Assembly (NCBI GenBank): GCA_947172645.1 | Contig: CAMWBY010000008.1 | Location: 1-64,000 of the forward strand | Source of the DNA: an uncultured Lachnospiraceae bacterium | Lineage (GTDB): Bacteria; Bacillota; Clostridia; Lachnospirales; Lachnospiraceae | Reading direction: 5' to 3' | Length of the DNA stretch: 64,000 bases | Part shown: positions 31,121 to 40,584 of the stretch, in pieces | Position numbering within the stretch: the first letter of the stretch is position 1 | How the letters are laid out: each line of letters begins with the position of its first letter | Position numbers and translations under genes: made by a program | The notes under the pieces: generated by a model | Told to the model about the DNA's origin: nothing | Seen by the model: only the letters and a program-made list of their open reading frames with translations | Database searches by the model: none

Positions 31121-31144
31121 AAATTTCAAGGGAGGAAAAGAAAG

Positions 31145-32503
31145 ATGACATCCGTTTATGAAGAAAAGAACCTATCCAAGGCAATTATGCGCGTCGGATT
31201 GCCTGCTATGTTGGGCCAGCTTACGACACTTATTTATAATATCGCCGACACATTTTTTGTCTCTTTGACAAAAGAACCCGCAACGATTGCCGCAGTTACG
31301 CTGTGCGCGCCGATACTGCTTATTATCATGTCCATCGCCTGTATTTTTGGAATGGGAGGCAGCAGCGTCATCGCCAGGCTTCTGGGCGAAGAGAAGAAGA
31401 AAGAAGCAGGCTCAACAATGAATTTTTGTGTATATGCGATGGCCTTTTCTGGCATAATTACGCTTATTTTAGGCCTGGCGTTTTTGCATCCACTGGCAAA
31501 AATATCCGGTGCAGATGCCGATAATATCGCCTACACCTGTGATTACCTGAAATGGATTTTTGCAGGCGCCCCGTTTATTATGCTGGCCAATGGATTTGTC
31601 CATTTGTTCCGGTCTGTGGGCCTGATAAAAGAAGGCACGGTCGGACTGATACTCGGAAACGTAATCAATATGGCGTTGGACTATGTTTTTATAGCTATCC
31701 TGGGGTGGGGAACAGCAGGCGCCGCACTGGCTACCTCTTTAGGATTTGTGTGCGCGACGGTATATTATATTGTCTGCATGATTCGCGAAGAGCACAAGGG
31801 AAACCAACTGGTGCCGCTAACGCCTAAACGTTTCTCACCGGATGCACCGATGATTCGCAAAGTCGTAAGCATCGGGATTCCGGGCGCTCTTATCACAGTG
31901 CTTATGAGCGTTTCCAATATTGTGCTGAACAACTATATCAGCATTTACGGCTCCGACGCGGTAGCTTCCTATGGAATTGCATACAAGCTTGATATGATTC
32001 CCATTTTGCTGTCGGTGGGATTATCCCAGGGCGTCGCCCCTTTAGTGGGATATTGCTATGGCGCAAATGAGAAGAAAAGAATGGCTGATATGGTGAAATA
32101 TACGGCGCTATACGGCGTCCTCATGGGCGCGGTATTTACTGCCATCTTTATTCTTTTAGGAAAACCCCTTGCATCCATATTCCTGCAAGACATCGTCTTG
32201 ATTGAGCAAACGGCATATTTTTTAAAAATCCTTTGCCTGTCGGCCCCCATGCTCGGCGTTATCAATATGATGACAAGTTATTTTCAGGCGTTAGGAAAGG
32301 CGCTCCAGTCTCTGACCATCACAATCCTAAGAAATGCGGCGCTTTTTATTCCGGGAGTCGTCATCCTAAACTACTTTTGGCAACTGAACGGCGTGATTGC
32401 GGCACAACCCGTTGTGGAGACGGTTTTAACAGCCATCTGTATATTCATGTATGTGAAAGATGTAAAAAAAGGGCATAGCCCGTCTGCGGGTTCCGCTTCG
32501 TGA
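31145..32503 (+). CDS. MATE-family multidrug/cation efflux transporter
   Basis: The 452-residue membrane protein shows about twelve hydrophobic spans in two homologous halves. It starts MTSVYEEKNLSKAIMRVGLPAMLGQL, with GLPAMLGQLTTLIYNIADTFFV in the first helix pair, typical of the MATE superfamily, and the second half begins near SIGIPGALITVLMSVSN. MATE proteins export drugs or metabolites using proton or sodium gradients; the substrate is unknown. GGGAGG precedes the ATG. Control by the divergent Crp-type regulator is likely. Its last codons, encoding PSAGSAS, lie inside a dispersed palindromic repeat (32488-32515), so the C-terminal tail was probably contributed by that repeat. Confidence 0.93.
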   Translation: MTSVYEEKNLSKAIMRVGLPAMLGQLTTLIYNIADTFFVSLTKEPATIAAVTLCAPILLIIMSIACIFGMGGSSVIARLLGEEKKKEAGSTMNFCVYAMAFSGIITLILGLAFLHPLAKISGADADNIAYTCDYLKWIFAGAPFIMLANGFVHLFRSVGLIKEGTVGLILGNVINMALDYVFIAILGWGTAGAALATSLGFVCATVYYIVCMIREEHKGNQLVPLTPKRFSPDAPMIRKVVSIGIPGALITVLMSVSNIVLNNYISIYGSDAVASYGIAYKLDMIPILLSVGLSQGVAPLVGYCYGANEKKRMADMVKYTALYGVLMGAVFTAIFILLGKPLASIFLQDIVLIEQTAYFLKILCLSAPMLGVINMMTSYFQALGKALQSLTITILRNAALFIPGVVILNYFWQLNGVIAAQPVVETVLTAICIFMYVKDVKKGHSPSAGSAS

Positions 32504-32515
32504 ACCCGAATAAGC
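32488..32515 (+). repeat. Dispersed palindromic repeat over the MATE 3' end
   Basis: GGGTTC, loop CGCTTCGT, GAACCC, then GAATAAGC. A second copy at 52945-52973 keeps the loop and the GAATAAGC flank, but its stem bases differ in a paired way. The MATE stop codon lies in the loop-to-arm junction. Confidence 0.75.
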
Positions 32516-32554
32516 GAAGCAGATTTTTGTTGGCATCTTGCCAGACAGAAAATC

Positions 32555-32812
32555 CTACCCTTCCACAATCAGATACCGGCCGTCCCCAATCTCAAACACC
32601 TCTTCGGCGTCGAGGATGCTCTCTTCGTCGGCGCCATCAAGGTCAATGCCCTCTTCCTCGAAAAAATCCCATACTTCCTTCACGGAATCCACCACGACGG
32701 CCATGCATTCTTCCAAGAAGCTCTCCGCCTCTTCCAACGTCTCCGCCACCGGCTCCGGGTAGAGCTGTAGCTGCTTGTCCAAAAAGCACTGTAATACTTT
32801 TTCATCGAACAT
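32555..32812 (-). CDS. Small acidic protein of unknown function (85 aa)
   Basis: I start at the ATG at 32812 (MFDEKVLQCFLDKQLQLYPE), because GGGGGA lies 9 bases before it; an upstream in-frame start lacks a good site. The protein is strongly acidic, with VAETLEEAESFLEECMAVVV, then VWDFFEEEGIDLDGADEESI and EVFEIGDGRYLIVEG. No signal peptide, membrane span or known motif is seen. It is the last gene of the long minus-strand operon from pheA and follows the HAD gene by 70 bases. I recognise no family. Confidence 0.7.
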   Translation of the reverse strand: MFDEKVLQCFLDKQLQLYPEPVAETLEEAESFLEECMAVVVDSVKEVWDFFEEEGIDLDGADEESILDAEEVFEIGDGRYLIVEG

Positions 32813-32882
32813 ATGAATTTTCCCCCATTCCAAAATCTTATATTCTATTGCACCATGCCGACATACGGCATCTTAGCCCTTC

Positions 32883-33689
32883 TTAGCCCTGCTGCCTCGC
32901 TAACAAATCCATAATCACCCCATAGACGCCTCTCTCAGGATATGCCGGGCAGACATACTTCGCATATTTCTTCACGCTGTCCCTGGCGCTCTCCACCGCA
33001 TAGCTCTCCTGCGCTGCGGCAAGCATCCCCAAGTCATTGTCATTATCCCCAAAAGCCACAGTCTCCGCCGGCGTGATGCCCAGACGCTTCTGTATCATTT
33101 TCAGCGCGTTGCCCTTATCCACCGAAGCGTCCATGAAATCCACCCACTCTTCGCCTGCCATACACGTCTTAACCTTGTCCTGCCACGCCGGAATCAGAAC
33201 CTTCTCACCTATCTCCCGGATACTGCCCGGCTGATAGACGGCAATCTTAATGATGTCTTCGTCCTCCGCCAGCACATCGTCCACAATACGGTATCGGTTA
33301 TGGTAACTGCGCTTGAAAAAGTCCAGGAATTTCTCGTTCTTACTCTCCAAAAGAGAGCCCCGCACAGAGGAAACCACCACGTCGCACGTATCATAATATG
33401 TCCGCAGCTGCGCCATAATCTGCTCCACGTAATCCCTGCGCATCTTCTGCACAAAAATATCCTCTTCCCCATAACGCACATGGGCGCCGTTCTCCGCCAG
33501 ATAATATATCCTGTCGGAAACCGGGTCGAACATATGGCGTATGCTGTGATACTGCCTGCCGCTGGCCACGCAGAAAACGCCGCCCCTGCCCGTCCACTTC
33601 CGGACCGCCTCCGGAAATTCCGGATAAATCTTCGGTGAAGATTCCTTTACAATCGTGCCGTCTATATCCGTTGCTATTAATTTAATCAT
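32883..33689 (-). CDS. Cof-type HAD-superfamily phosphatase
   Basis: The 268-residue protein starts MIKLIATDIDGTIVKESSPK (motif I, DIDGT) and has CVASGRQYHSI, a C2 cap, KGNALKMIQKRLGI (the motif III lysine) and GDNDNDLGMLAAA (motif IV). It is the same broad phosphatase group as the gene at 29620-30426 but clearly a different sequence. AGGAG lies 7 bases before the ATG. It belongs to the pheA-AAA-ppx-ppk-maf-HAD operon, 32 bases after maf. Substrate not known. Confidence 0.9.
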   Translation of the reverse strand: MIKLIATDIDGTIVKESSPKIYPEFPEAVRKWTGRGGVFCVASGRQYHSIRHMFDPVSDRIYYLAENGAHVRYGEEDIFVQKMRRDYVEQIMAQLRTYYDTCDVVVSSVRGSLLESKNEKFLDFFKRSYHNRYRIVDDVLAEDEDIIKIAVYQPGSIREIGEKVLIPAWQDKVKTCMAGEEWVDFMDASVDKGNALKMIQKRLGITPAETVAFGDNDNDLGMLAAAQESYAVESARDSVKKYAKYVCPAYPERGVYGVIMDLLARQQG

Positions 33690-33721
33690 GGTAATCTCCT
33701 ATATTCTTTTTTATGAATGCC

Positions 33722-34309
33722 TCAAACCAATCCCCTCTTCTTCAGTTCCTGGCACACCCTGCCCACGGGCAGCCCGACCACATTGTTGTAGTCGCCGCAT
33801 ATGCCCTGGATGTATGCCGCGCAAAGCCCCTGGATGGCATAGGCGCCTGCCTTGTCCATAGGCTCCCCGCTGTCCACATACCGTCCGATATCCTCCTGCG
33901 ACATAGCGTACATGGTCACATCCGTATATTCGCTGAAAGTGGCATACATCGGGGACATATCCTTGTATTTCCACGCCAGTGTCACACCCGTGTACACCTG
34001 ATGGCTGCCGCCCTGCAATTTCCCAAGCATCCTGGCGGCATCCTCCTTATCCTTCGGCTTGCCTAATATCTCGCCCCAGCACGCCACCACCGTGTCGGCG
34101 CCTATGACGACGAAATCCGCCTTGCCCTCCGCCGCCAGTTTCCCGCAGACATCCACCGCTTTCTGGTAAGACAGTTCTTCCACCACCTCCGCCGGCTCTG
34201 TCTTCGTAATCTTCTCCTCCACCATACTCGGCATTGTCTTAAAAGAAAGCCCCACCTGCTTAAGCAGTTCTTTCCTCCTGGGCGACGCCGACGCCAGATA
34301 TATTTTCAT
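33722..34309 (-). CDS. maf: Maf-family nucleoside triphosphate pyrophosphatase
   Basis: The 195-residue protein starts MKIYLASASPRRKELLKQVG, the signature N-terminus of Maf proteins (SASPRR), followed by VIGADTVV, with a metal-binding Asp, and KPKDKEDAARML. The end, IQGLCAAYIQGICGDYNNVVGLPV, is also diagnostic. Maf proteins hydrolyse non-canonical or modified pyrimidine nucleoside triphosphates, a house-cleaning role, and are linked to septation control. An ATG four codons upstream (34321) lacks a site, whereas GGAGG inside those codons lies before the start chosen. The gene begins 12 bases after the ppk stop. Confidence 0.95.
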   Translation of the reverse strand: MKIYLASASPRRKELLKQVGLSFKTMPSMVEEKITKTEPAEVVEELSYQKAVDVCGKLAAEGKADFVVIGADTVVACWGEILGKPKDKEDAARMLGKLQGGSHQVYTGVTLAWKYKDMSPMYATFSEYTDVTMYAMSQEDIGRYVDSGEPMDKAGAYAIQGLCAAYIQGICGDYNNVVGLPVGRVCQELKKRGLV

Positions 34310-34321
34310 TCCAACCTCCAT

Positions 34322-36442
34322 TTACACACCCTCATGGTGCATTTCCGGTATAAAGACCCTCTTGTTGCCCAAGTCCTTCTTCGCCCTGGCCGCTTCCCTG
34401 GCCTCCAGACAGAAGATAAGCTGCGCATTGTATTCCTCCCTTGCCCGCTTCCCCGCCTTCTCATAACTTCCGTCAGGCAGCAGGACGGAGGCCTTCACTG
34501 TGTCCTTAAGCTGGCTATCCAATATATGCCTCAGTTTTTCCTGCAGCTGCGGTTTCTCCACCGGGAAAAGAATCTCCACACGCCGCTCTAAATTCCGTGG
34601 CATCCAGTCCGCGCTGGCGCAATAATACTCCGGTTTCCCGTCGTTCTCGAAATAAAATATCCTGGCATGTTCCAGATAGTTGCCCACGATGGAACGCACC
34701 GTGATATTCTCGCTGACGCCCTCAATCCCCACCTTCAGGCAGCAGATTCCACGGATAATCAGCTCAATCTTCACGCCCGCCGCACTGGCAGCATAGAGCG
34801 ACTCTATAATGTCCTTGTCGCACAGGGAGTTCATCTTGGCGATAATATGCGCGGGCCTTCCCTGCAGCGCATACTCCTTTTCCCTGTCAATCAAATACCG
34901 GAACCTGTCTTTGAGCCAAAGCGGCGCGAGGGACAGCTTATTCCAGTTCCGGGGCTCAGAGTAACCGGACAGCATATTGAACACTGCCGTGGCGTCCTCC
35001 CCGATGGACTCGGAGCAGGTAAAAAGCCCCACATCGGTGTAAAGCTTCGCCGTGGAATCATTGTAATTTCCCGTACCAAGATGCACATATCTGCGGATTC
35101 CGTGTTCTTCCCGCCTGACCACCAAGGTAATCTTGCTGTGTGTCTTAAGTCCTACCAGGCCGTAGATGACATGGCAGCCCGCCTTCTCCAGTTTCTTCGC
35201 CCAGACGATATTGTTCTCTTCATCGAAACGCGCTTTCAATTCCACAAGAACCGAAACCTGTTTCCCGTTCTCGGCAGCCTGCTCAAGCGCCGCCACGATA
35301 GGGGAATGCCCGCTGACACGGTACAGTGTCTGCTTGATGGCAAGCACATCCGGGTCCTTAGCCGCCTGCCTGACAAATTCCACCACAGGCTCGAAGGTCT
35401 GGTAGGGATGATGCATCAGGATATCCCCCTCCCTGATTCTCGCAAACACATCCGTCTCCTCGGCAAATTCCGGCACCTGTTGAGGTTTCAGATAGTTATG
35501 CTCTTTCAGGCTGTCGAACCCATCCATCCCGTACATCTTCATAAGGAATGTCAAGTCAAGGGGGCCGTTAATCGCGTAGATGTCCTCCTGCTCTATAGAA
35601 AGTTCCTCCTGGATAAGTTTCAGAAGCTTCTTGTCAATCCCCGCCTCCACTTCCAGGCGGATAACCTGTCCCCACTGCCTCTTCTTAAGCTGTTTCTCGA
35701 TTTCCTCCAGTAAATCTTCCGCCTCGTCCTCCTCAATACTCAAGTCGGCATTTCTCATAATACGGAACGGGTAACTGCATACGATATCATAATTGAGGAA
35801 AAGTTTGTGGATATTCCTCTCGATTACTTCTTCAAGCAGAATCACTTTCTTCCCTTCGCTCCCCGGAATCGGCACGATACGGGACAGGACGCTTGGCACC
35901 TGCACGGTGGCAAATTCCATCTCTCCCTTACCGTTCTTCTTCTTCATCAATGCCCCAAGATTTAAAGATTTATTCCTGATTAACGGAAACGGCCTCGATG
36001 AATCCACCGCCATAGGCGTCAGGACAGGGTACACATTGTCAGAGAAATACCTGTCCACATAGAGGGCGTCCTCCTTGCATAAATCCTCATGATGTCTGAT
36101 AATGTGAAGCCCGTTATCCATAAGCTGCGGCGTCAGGGAACGGTTATAGACCGCATACTGCTGCTCTACTAATTTGTGTGTCTCCTCATTCACCTGGGCG
36201 AGCTGCTCCGAGGCAGTCAGCCCGGCGATATCTTTTTTCTTATACCCGGCGTTAACCATGTCCTTCAAGGACGCGACCCTGACCATAAAAAATTCATCCA
36301 GATTAGAAGCCGTGATGCTCAAGAATTTCAGCCGCTCAAAAAGCGGGTTTTTCTTATCCTTCGCTTCGCCCAGAACCCTTTTGTCAAAGAGAAGCCAGCT
36401 CAACTCCCTGTTTGTATAATATGCAACATTCGAAAAGTCCAT
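34322..36442 (-). CDS. ppk: Polyphosphate kinase (PPK1)
   Basis: The 706-residue enzyme polymerises the ATP terminal phosphate into inorganic polyphosphate. I start at the ATG at 36442 (MDFSNVAYYTNRELSWLLFD), preceded by GGAAGAG, not at an upstream TTG. The N-terminal domain (RELSWLLFDKRVL, then FLSITASNLDEFFMVRV), head domain and two phospholipase D-like C-terminal domains are present. VGLKTHSKITLVVRREEHGI contains the autophosphorylated His, and YVHLGTGNYNDSTAKLYTDV follows. It starts 20 bases after ppx, so synthesis and degradation of polyphosphate are encoded in one operon. Confidence 0.97.
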   Translation of the reverse strand: MDFSNVAYYTNRELSWLLFDKRVLGEAKDKKNPLFERLKFLSITASNLDEFFMVRVASLKDMVNAGYKKKDIAGLTASEQLAQVNEETHKLVEQQYAVYNRSLTPQLMDNGLHIIRHHEDLCKEDALYVDRYFSDNVYPVLTPMAVDSSRPFPLIRNKSLNLGALMKKKNGKGEMEFATVQVPSVLSRIVPIPGSEGKKVILLEEVIERNIHKLFLNYDIVCSYPFRIMRNADLSIEEDEAEDLLEEIEKQLKKRQWGQVIRLEVEAGIDKKLLKLIQEELSIEQEDIYAINGPLDLTFLMKMYGMDGFDSLKEHNYLKPQQVPEFAEETDVFARIREGDILMHHPYQTFEPVVEFVRQAAKDPDVLAIKQTLYRVSGHSPIVAALEQAAENGKQVSVLVELKARFDEENNIVWAKKLEKAGCHVIYGLVGLKTHSKITLVVRREEHGIRRYVHLGTGNYNDSTAKLYTDVGLFTCSESIGEDATAVFNMLSGYSEPRNWNKLSLAPLWLKDRFRYLIDREKEYALQGRPAHIIAKMNSLCDKDIIESLYAASAAGVKIELIIRGICCLKVGIEGVSENITVRSIVGNYLEHARIFYFENDGKPEYYCASADWMPRNLERRVEILFPVEKPQLQEKLRHILDSQLKDTVKASVLLPDGSYEKAGKRAREEYNAQLIFCLEAREAARAKKDLGNKRVFIPEMHHEGV

Positions 36443-36462
36443 CTGTCTCTTCCGCCCCTTTC

Positions 36463-37992
36463 TCAACTTTTCTGCCGGATGACCGGACGCACACTGAACA
36501 CTTCCTCAAAGAACTCCGCCCGCTTGCCGAACAGCCCTTTTTCCACCGTGATATCGATGGACGCATCCACCGTAATAATAAGCTGCTCGTCCCGGAGCGT
36601 CGTCCTGACATTCTTAAACTTCTGTTTATGGCTCCTATCCAACCCGTTGGCAACCTTAAGAATCGCCGTCAGCTTGGCAATCGTCAGGTAATCTTTCCTG
36701 CCAATTGCGACATTCGTGCCCATCACCTCATAATAATCGAAATCCATATGATTGTATTTCACCACATTCGCCACAATCTCCCGCTCCGCGAGCGACAGCC
36801 CGATAATCTCCGTGGACATGATAATATTATAGGAACATTCTCCCAAATTTACCAGGCTGATATACTTGCCGCAGTCATGCAAAAGGGTGGCGATGCGCAG
36901 AAGAAGCTTTTCTCGTTTGCCGAGGCCATGCACTTTCTTCATGCTGTCGAAAATCGTCAGCGCAATCTTCTCAAGCGTCTCCCCTCTGCGCTTGCTGCCC
37001 ATATACCTTTTACTGATATTCTGTGCGCAGGCGATGATATCCTGTTCAAAATTGTGGCTCTCCTCAATCAGCTTATTCTTTTCGCCATACTCATACGCCA
37101 TGCCGTCGCACAGGCTTACCCCGGGCGCCCAAATCAACTTTGCGTCCATCACCTTGGCAATCCGGTTGATTAACATGCCCGATATGAAAAGCAACGGTAC
37201 ATTTTCCTCCGGCATCCCCAGGATGCGCGCCACTTCCTGTACAGACTTGGCCCGGATGCGCTCCAAAAACCTGTCCATGGCGGAGGCCTCCACGCTGGTC
37301 TGTTCAAGCCCTGCCACATTCTTGCCCACCACGGAAGAAATGTAATCATCCACCACGATAATATTCTCTATCGCCCTGTCCTTCAGATACAATTTCTTAA
37401 AGACCGCAAGCTGAGAGCTAATCATCTCGTCAAGCATACTCTCATTTTGTTCCGGGCGGATATTCAGCCGCCCAAGCTGGTCCTGTAACCTGAGCACACC
37501 CATACGCATATTCTGAGTAGTCACCAACGTGTCCTTGTCAAAAAGGGATATCTGTATGCTGCCGCCGCCGATGTCCACGATGGCAGTCCCTTTCTCTATA
37601 ATCTTGTTAAACGCATCCCCGCAGGACGCAATGGACTTATAATCCAGGAAACGCTGTTCCGAGTTGTTTAACACCTCTATGGTGATTCCCGTCCTCTGGG
37701 TAATCTGGTCAAGCACAATCATCGTGTTGTCCGTCTCCCTGATGGCGCTCGTGCCGTATGCCTTATAACTGTCCACACGGTAGCCTTTCATAATCTCGCC
37801 ATAATCGCGCAACACCCTGCAAAGCTCGTCTACCCTCTCGTTGCTTATTTTACCGTTTGCAAAAGTGTCGGAGCCCAAGTCAATACGATGCCTGATATGG
37901 TCGATTTCCTTGATGCCGTACTTGGCCGAAATCTCAAAAATCTTCATTGCCAGTTCATAAGAACCCACATCAATCGCCGCAAATGTCTTCAT
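36463..37992 (-). CDS. ppx: Ppx/GppA-type exopolyphosphatase with HD domain
   Basis: The 509-residue protein has the ASKHA-type fold: MKTFAAIDVGSYELAMKIFE, AYGTSAIRET, ASCGDAFN and IVDIGGGSIQISLF. A C-terminal HD-type domain follows, with LRIATLLHDCGKYISLVN and SLAEREIVANVVKYNHMDFD. This fits the longer exopolyphosphatase/guanosine pentaphosphate phosphohydrolase form. Such enzymes release phosphate from polyphosphate ends or from pppGpp; which dominates here is not decided. It lies 33 bases after the AAA ATPase gene and 20 bases before ppk in one minus-strand operon. Confidence 0.92.
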   Translation of the reverse strand: MKTFAAIDVGSYELAMKIFEISAKYGIKEIDHIRHRIDLGSDTFANGKISNERVDELCRVLRDYGEIMKGYRVDSYKAYGTSAIRETDNTMIVLDQITQRTGITIEVLNNSEQRFLDYKSIASCGDAFNKIIEKGTAIVDIGGGSIQISLFDKDTLVTTQNMRMGVLRLQDQLGRLNIRPEQNESMLDEMISSQLAVFKKLYLKDRAIENIIVVDDYISSVVGKNVAGLEQTSVEASAMDRFLERIRAKSVQEVARILGMPEENVPLLFISGMLINRIAKVMDAKLIWAPGVSLCDGMAYEYGEKNKLIEESHNFEQDIIACAQNISKRYMGSKRRGETLEKIALTIFDSMKKVHGLGKREKLLLRIATLLHDCGKYISLVNLGECSYNIIMSTEIIGLSLAEREIVANVVKYNHMDFDYYEVMGTNVAIGRKDYLTIAKLTAILKVANGLDRSHKQKFKNVRTTLRDEQLIITVDASIDITVEKGLFGKRAEFFEEVFSVRPVIRQKS

Positions 37993-38025
37993 AACCGTCT
38001 ACTTCCTTTACGTCTCTATATTATT

Positions 38026-39306
38026 TCAGGCCTGGCGCCCTCGCAGATAATCAATATATTGCTGTGCCGTCCTGCCCGACAGCCCGCCGTGGGCAAGCTC
38101 CCACTGTCCTGCTTCCAAAAGCAGCTCTTCCTCATCCACCGTGACGCCGTACCGCGCCGCCAGCCCTTTGACGATTTCCTGAAACTGCTTCTTGTCCGGC
38201 CCGCGGAAGAAAATCGTCACGCCGAAACGGTATACGAGAGACAGCTTCTCCTGCACGGTATCGCTGGCATGCATGTCCTCCCGCCTTCCCTCTTTGTCAC
38301 CGTAATTCTCCCGAATCAGATGCCGTCTGTTGGAGGTCGCATAGATGAGCACATTGTTCGGCTTCTTCTCCAATCCGCCCTCAATCACCGCCTTCAGATA
38401 TTTATATTCCGTCTCGAACTCCTCAAAACTCAAATCATCCATGTAAATAATAAACTTATAATTCCTGTTCTTAATCTGCGCAATCACATCGTTTAAATCC
38501 TCAAGCTGATGCTTGTAAATTTCAATAATGCGCAGCCCCTTATCATAATATTCGTTGGCGATGGCCTTAATGCTGGTGGATTTCCCCGTGCCTGCATCGC
38601 CGAAAAGCAGGCAGTTATTTGCCTTCCTGCCCGACACGAAAGCCTCCGTATTGTCGGTCAGCTTCCTCTTCGGTATCTCATACCCTATCAAATCGTCTAA
38701 CTGGACGTGGGATATATTGCGGATTGGCTCTATCCGTGCCCCATCCTCCGTGTGTGCCACGCGAAATGCTTTATGTAAACCAAATTTCCCCACGCCATAT
38801 TCCCGGTAAAACCCTGTCAGAACCGCCTTCATCTCCAGCGCGCTCTCACATGCCGCAAACTGTTCCGCCAAGCGGCATATCCTGTCCCGAATTTTCGTGC
38901 TGTAGATTCTGCTGCCCTGCGACGGGCCCTCGTAATCAATCACAAGATGAAACTCCGGCGCCTTAAGCACTTCCGTCATCTCCGTAAAATTAAAATCGAA
39001 AAATTCCTTGAAAACCGTAATGTCATGGAGCGCAAACTGGTTGATGCTGCCCTCCACATCCCCTCTGATTTCACATGCCACGCTGTAGCAGTTCTCGTCG
39101 TTCACCAACAGGTTTGTCAGGTAACAATGCCATAGATTCCCGGAAAATCCGTAAGCCGACGCCATCTCGAGAAGGCCGTTCATACATTCATAGAACAGCG
39201 GGCGCGCCCTCCCGTCCCCGGAGCGGTAGCGGTCCATCAGCCAAGTCATGTCGTCTAAAATCTTTCTGTCCTGCGTACCTTTATAGATAATCAGTTCTTC
39301 CTTCAT
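38026..39306 (-). CDS. DUF815-type AAA ATPase
   Basis: The 426-residue protein has an unrecognised N-terminal half and an AAA core. Walker A is CLLFGDAGTGKSTSIKAIAN, Walker B IIYMDDLSFEEFETEYKYLK, and sensor LIYATSNRRHLI; GREDMHASDTVQEKLSLVYR and HGGLSGRTAQQYIDYLRG follow. This is the DUF815 family of small bacterial AAA ATPases, whose function is not established. GGGG precedes the ATG at 39306; an in-frame GTG four codons upstream is less well placed. The gene follows pheA by 29 bases and precedes ppx by 33, so it is in the same operon. Confidence 0.88.
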   Translation of the reverse strand: MKEELIIYKGTQDRKILDDMTWLMDRYRSGDGRARPLFYECMNGLLEMASAYGFSGNLWHCYLTNLLVNDENCYSVACEIRGDVEGSINQFALHDITVFKEFFDFNFTEMTEVLKAPEFHLVIDYEGPSQGSRIYSTKIRDRICRLAEQFAACESALEMKAVLTGFYREYGVGKFGLHKAFRVAHTEDGARIEPIRNISHVQLDDLIGYEIPKRKLTDNTEAFVSGRKANNCLLFGDAGTGKSTSIKAIANEYYDKGLRIIEIYKHQLEDLNDVIAQIKNRNYKFIIYMDDLSFEEFETEYKYLKAVIEGGLEKKPNNVLIYATSNRRHLIRENYGDKEGRREDMHASDTVQEKLSLVYRFGVTIFFRGPDKKQFQEIVKGLAARYGVTVDEEELLLEAGQWELAHGGLSGRTAQQYIDYLRGRQA

Positions 39307-39335
39307 ATGAATCCCCACGCCTTTCTAATTTGTCC

Positions 39336-40463
39336 TCAATAATTCCCGAGTATCCGCATATTACGCGCCTCTTCCCTAAGCCCCCGCAGCGCGTTCTTCA
39401 CCGCGCCGTCCGCCAGGTTGCCCTCGAAATCAATGAAGAAACGATATTCCCAATTCCGTTCCTCGATGGGCCTGCTCTCGATTTTCGTCATGTTCAGGCC
39501 GTTATAGATAAAATGGGACAACATATGGTAAAGAGAACCGCTCTCATGAGGCACTTCCAGACAGATGCTCACTTTTCCCGCATCTTTTAAGAAAATTTTC
39601 TGGTTCGTGACAATGATAAACCTGGTGGAATTCGTCTCCGACTGGTTCACGCCCCGCTCTAAGATATCAAGGCCGTAAATCTTCGCCGCATATTCACTGG
39701 CGATTGCCGCCTGGCTCGCATCCTTGTCCTCGCTGACCTTGCGGGCCGCAAAGGCATTGTTCTGCATACTAATCTGCCGCCAGTCCCCATGGAGATTCAA
39801 ATATCTCGCGCTCTGCATAAGCGACTGAGGATGGGAATATACCGTCTTTATCTGTTCCAGGTTTGTTCCCGGAACCCCAAGCAGGCAGTGCTCTATCCTG
39901 ATAATCTGTTCCCCGATAATATAATTCTCATACTCCGCCAACATATCATATATTTCGTTCACAATGCCCGCCGTAGAGTTCTCGATGGGAAGCACCGCAT
40001 AATCCGCGCTCCCTTCCTCAATGGCGCCCATGGCGTCGCGGAATGTATCCACATGGAAGCAGTTCACATCCTCCCCGAAATATTTTATCATCGCCATCTG
40101 GGAATAGGCGCCTTCTGCGCCCTGGAACACCACCCGCGCGTTTTGTTTATCAATTCCGTCCACACCGATAAAAGGCAGCTTCCCTACAGCACCCTTCTCG
40201 CCGAGTTTATTATACTGCAATTTGCGGCTCATGGACATAATCTGCTCAAATAATTCCTGCACCCCGCAGGCATTGAAATCATTGTGCGTAAGGGCGCGCA
40301 CCTTGCGCAGCTTCTCCTCTTCCCTGGACTTGTCAAGCACCTTCTTGCCTGCCCCAATCTTATAATCGGCAACCTGAGAACAAATCTCCATCCGCTCCTC
40401 GTAAAGCTTCACAATCTGCTCGTCAATCCGGTCCAGTTTCTCCCGTAATTCCAATAAATCCAT
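39336..40463 (-). CDS. pheA: Bifunctional chorismate mutase/prephenate dehydratase
   Basis: This 375-residue P-protein makes phenylpyruvate from chorismate. Residues 1-85 are an AroQ chorismate mutase (MDLLELREKLDRIDEQIVKL, with QIMSMSRKLQY). Prephenate dehydratase follows from about 108 (VFQGAEGAYSQMAM, LPIENSTAGIV), with the catalytic NSTRFIIV near 281. A C-terminal ACT domain (VPHESGSLYHMLS, then NMTKIESRP) binds phenylalanine for feedback inhibition. It is the first gene of a seven-gene minus operon and has its own promoter (40556-40584), overlapping that of the divergent plus-strand gene. No leader peptide rich in phenylalanine is obvious. Confidence 0.96.
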   Translation of the reverse strand: MDLLELREKLDRIDEQIVKLYEERMEICSQVADYKIGAGKKVLDKSREEEKLRKVRALTHNDFNACGVQELFEQIMSMSRKLQYNKLGEKGAVGKLPFIGVDGIDKQNARVVFQGAEGAYSQMAMIKYFGEDVNCFHVDTFRDAMGAIEEGSADYAVLPIENSTAGIVNEIYDMLAEYENYIIGEQIIRIEHCLLGVPGTNLEQIKTVYSHPQSLMQSARYLNLHGDWRQISMQNNAFAARKVSEDKDASQAAIASEYAAKIYGLDILERGVNQSETNSTRFIIVTNQKIFLKDAGKVSICLEVPHESGSLYHMLSHFIYNGLNMTKIESRPIEERNWEYRFFIDFEGNLADGAVKNALRGLREEARNMRILGNY

Positions 40464-40555
40464 GCTGTTTTATCCCTTCATATTCCTTGATTCGCGTCAT
40501 TTATTTATGGCCGCCGGAACGTCTCCCGCAGCCAAATTTATGCGACTTATACATA

Positions 40556-40584
40556 ATCTTAACCCAAATCCCCCTTGATAGCAA
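40556..40584 (-). promoter_or_regulatory. Promoter of the pheA operon
   Basis: On the minus strand TTGCTA (40584-40579) and TAAGAT (40561-40556) have a 17-base spacer. Its -35 shares two bases with the -35 of the divergent promoter. Confidence 0.6.

Noticed and set aside
34667..35713. 348-codon open frame on the plus strand over ppk
   Set aside because: Antisense to the PPK1 gene, with codon composition that is the mirror of that gene; no start signal.
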